NCBI RefSeq assembly: GCF_006542425.1 | Contig: NZ_VFID01000003.1 | Coordinates: 372,001-436,000, forward strand | Direction: 5' to 3' | Source: Pseudoxanthomonas sp. z9 | Lineage (GTDB): Bacteria > Pseudomonadota > Gammaproteobacteria > Xanthomonadales > Xanthomonadaceae | DNA length: 64,000 nt | Shown: piece by piece, positions 63,243 through 64,000 of the stretch | Layout of the letters: the number at the start of each line of letters is the position of its first letter | Position numbering within the stretch: the first letter of the stretch is position 1 | Program-made: the position numbers and the translations under genes | The notes under the pieces: generated by a model | Seen by the model: only the letters and a program-made list of their open reading frames with translations | What the model was told of the DNA's origin: nothing | Database searches by the model: none

Positions 63243-64000
63243 ACCCGCCCACCGGCACCGGCCTGTTCACCGCCATCGTGTTCGCGCTGGGTGTGGCGGC
63301 GCTGGCCGGCACGAGCGAATCGGTCGCGCAGGATCCCGCTGCGGAGACATCCACGGAAAATGCACAGGCCGGCACCGCGCCGGCCGAGCCCACCGCGACC
63401 GTAGCGCCTGCCGCCATGCCGCCCGCATACCGTGACCTGCGCCGGATCACCCGCCTTCGCGGCGACCCGGCGGCCGGCAAGGCCAAATCCGAACTGTGCG
63501 CGGCCTGCCACGGCGCCGCCGGCATTTCGATTGCGCCGAACTTTCCCAACCTGGCCGGCCAGCGCGCCGAGTACCTGTACTGGGAACTGGTCGAATACCA
63601 GAGCGGCGCGATGCCGGAATCGGCGATGACGCCGCTGGCCGCCAGCCTGAACGACCAGGACATGCGCGATCTGGCCCTGTACTACGCCAGCCTGCCCGCC
63701 GGCCGCGCGCCCGCGCAGGAAGAAGCGCCGGCACCGGATACGGCCCTGCTGGAACGGGGCCGGCAGTTGTTCATGGAAGGCGACCCCGGCAAAGGACTGC
63801 CACCCTGCCAGGGCTGCCACGGCGCCGACGCCGGCGGCCACCCGCTGGCCACGCGCGACGATCGCGATGGCCATGCGCCGTGGTCGGCGTATCCTTCGCT
63901 GCGTGGACAGAACGCGATCTACCTGCAGGTGCGCCTGAATGCCTTCCGCACCGCCCAGCTCCATCATTCGACCAACGATTTCGTGATGGGCGGCGTCGGC
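63239..64000 (+). CDS. Diheme cytochrome c4-like protein, 3' end outside the window
   Basis: The first 254 codons read an exported protein with a hydrophobic start (FTAIVFALGVAALAG), a Pro/Ala-rich linker and two cytochrome c domains. The heme sites are CAACH at residue 87 and CQGCH at residue 190. Axial methionine candidates are near 124-130 and in DFVMGGVG at the last visible residues. This matches cytochrome c4. The ATG overlaps the stop of the barrel gene, so it belongs to the operon, probably as the soluble periplasmic electron carrier. The protein continues past 64000. Confidence 0.88.
   Translation, partial: MNPPTGTGLFTAIVFALGVAALAGTSESVAQDPAAETSTENAQAGTAPAEPTATVAPAAMPPAYRDLRRITRLRGDPAAGKAKSELCAACHGAAGISIAPNFPNLAGQRAEYLYWELVEYQSGAMPESAMTPLAASLNDQDMRDLALYYASLPAGRAPAQEEAPAPDTALLERGRQLFMEGDPGKGLPPCQGCHGADAGGHPLATRDDRDGHAPWSAYPSLRGQNAIYLQVRLNAFRTAQLHHSTNDFVMGGVG

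Overview
The window looks like GC-rich chromosome of a gammaproteobacterium of the Lysobacteraceae/Xanthomonadaceae type. I infer this from the gene orders comEC-exbB-exbD-msbA-lpxK-kdsB and uvrC-pgsA-tRNA-Gly-Cys-Leu, the Lol, LPS and SDH gene families, and strong third-position GC. All calls come from reading translations and motifs by eye; no database search was run.

Layout. (1) About 1-7.9 kb is an accessory block ending at tRNA-Leu: a two-gene RHS/YD-repeat system with a small lipoprotein coupled to its end, a frameshifted DUF4236 gene, an orphan fragment, a 17-base copy of the tRNA-Leu 3' end and a cluster of GGCACA hexamers. This looks like an integration site. (2) 7.9-19.9 kb, minus strand: comEC, exbB, exbD, msbA, lpxK, kdsB, a tyrosine phosphatase, a thioredoxin/NHL gene, uvrC, pgsA, then tRNA-Gly, -Cys and -Leu. 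Most starts overlap the previous stop. (3) 20.2-25 kb: a Tat-exported phospholipase C, an HD phosphohydrolase, and lolCD. (4) 25-30.5 kb: succinate dehydrogenase sdhCDAB packed with assembly and quality genes (sdhE, ygfX, the DUF1674/SdhAF4 gene, ygfZ). (5) 30.5-43 kb: a ubiquinone-hydroxylase-family gene behind an FNR/ANR-like box, an FMN reductase, a fused E1 alpha-beta 2-oxoacid dehydrogenase, GST, NTase, two tandem GNATs, an acyl-CoA dehydrogenase, glycine-zipper proteins, tatD, tcdA, a cytochrome c'-like protein and a cold-shock protein. (6) 43-57.4 kb: pldA-arsC, a sterol-desaturase-family protein, fumarase class I, an ECF41 sigma factor with its CMD partner (both with the same promoter motif), an ABC exporter, a PQQ sugar dehydrogenase, a REPIN-like repeat, omega-amidase and methionine aminotransferase. 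(7) 57.4-64 kb: ccmA-ccmB, a TetR regulator, a decaheme MtrA/DmsE-type cytochrome, an MtrB/PioB-type outer-membrane barrel and a diheme c4-like cytochrome that runs off the window.

The most striking system is region 7. It encodes a periplasmic decaheme wire, the barrel that would sheath it through the outer membrane, and a soluble diheme shuttle, next to heme-export genes and a regulator. That is the composition of an extracellular electron transfer conduit, without a recognisable surface cytochrome in the window. Next are the tRNA-Leu integration site with its RHS cargo and the ECF41 regulon with two visible promoters.
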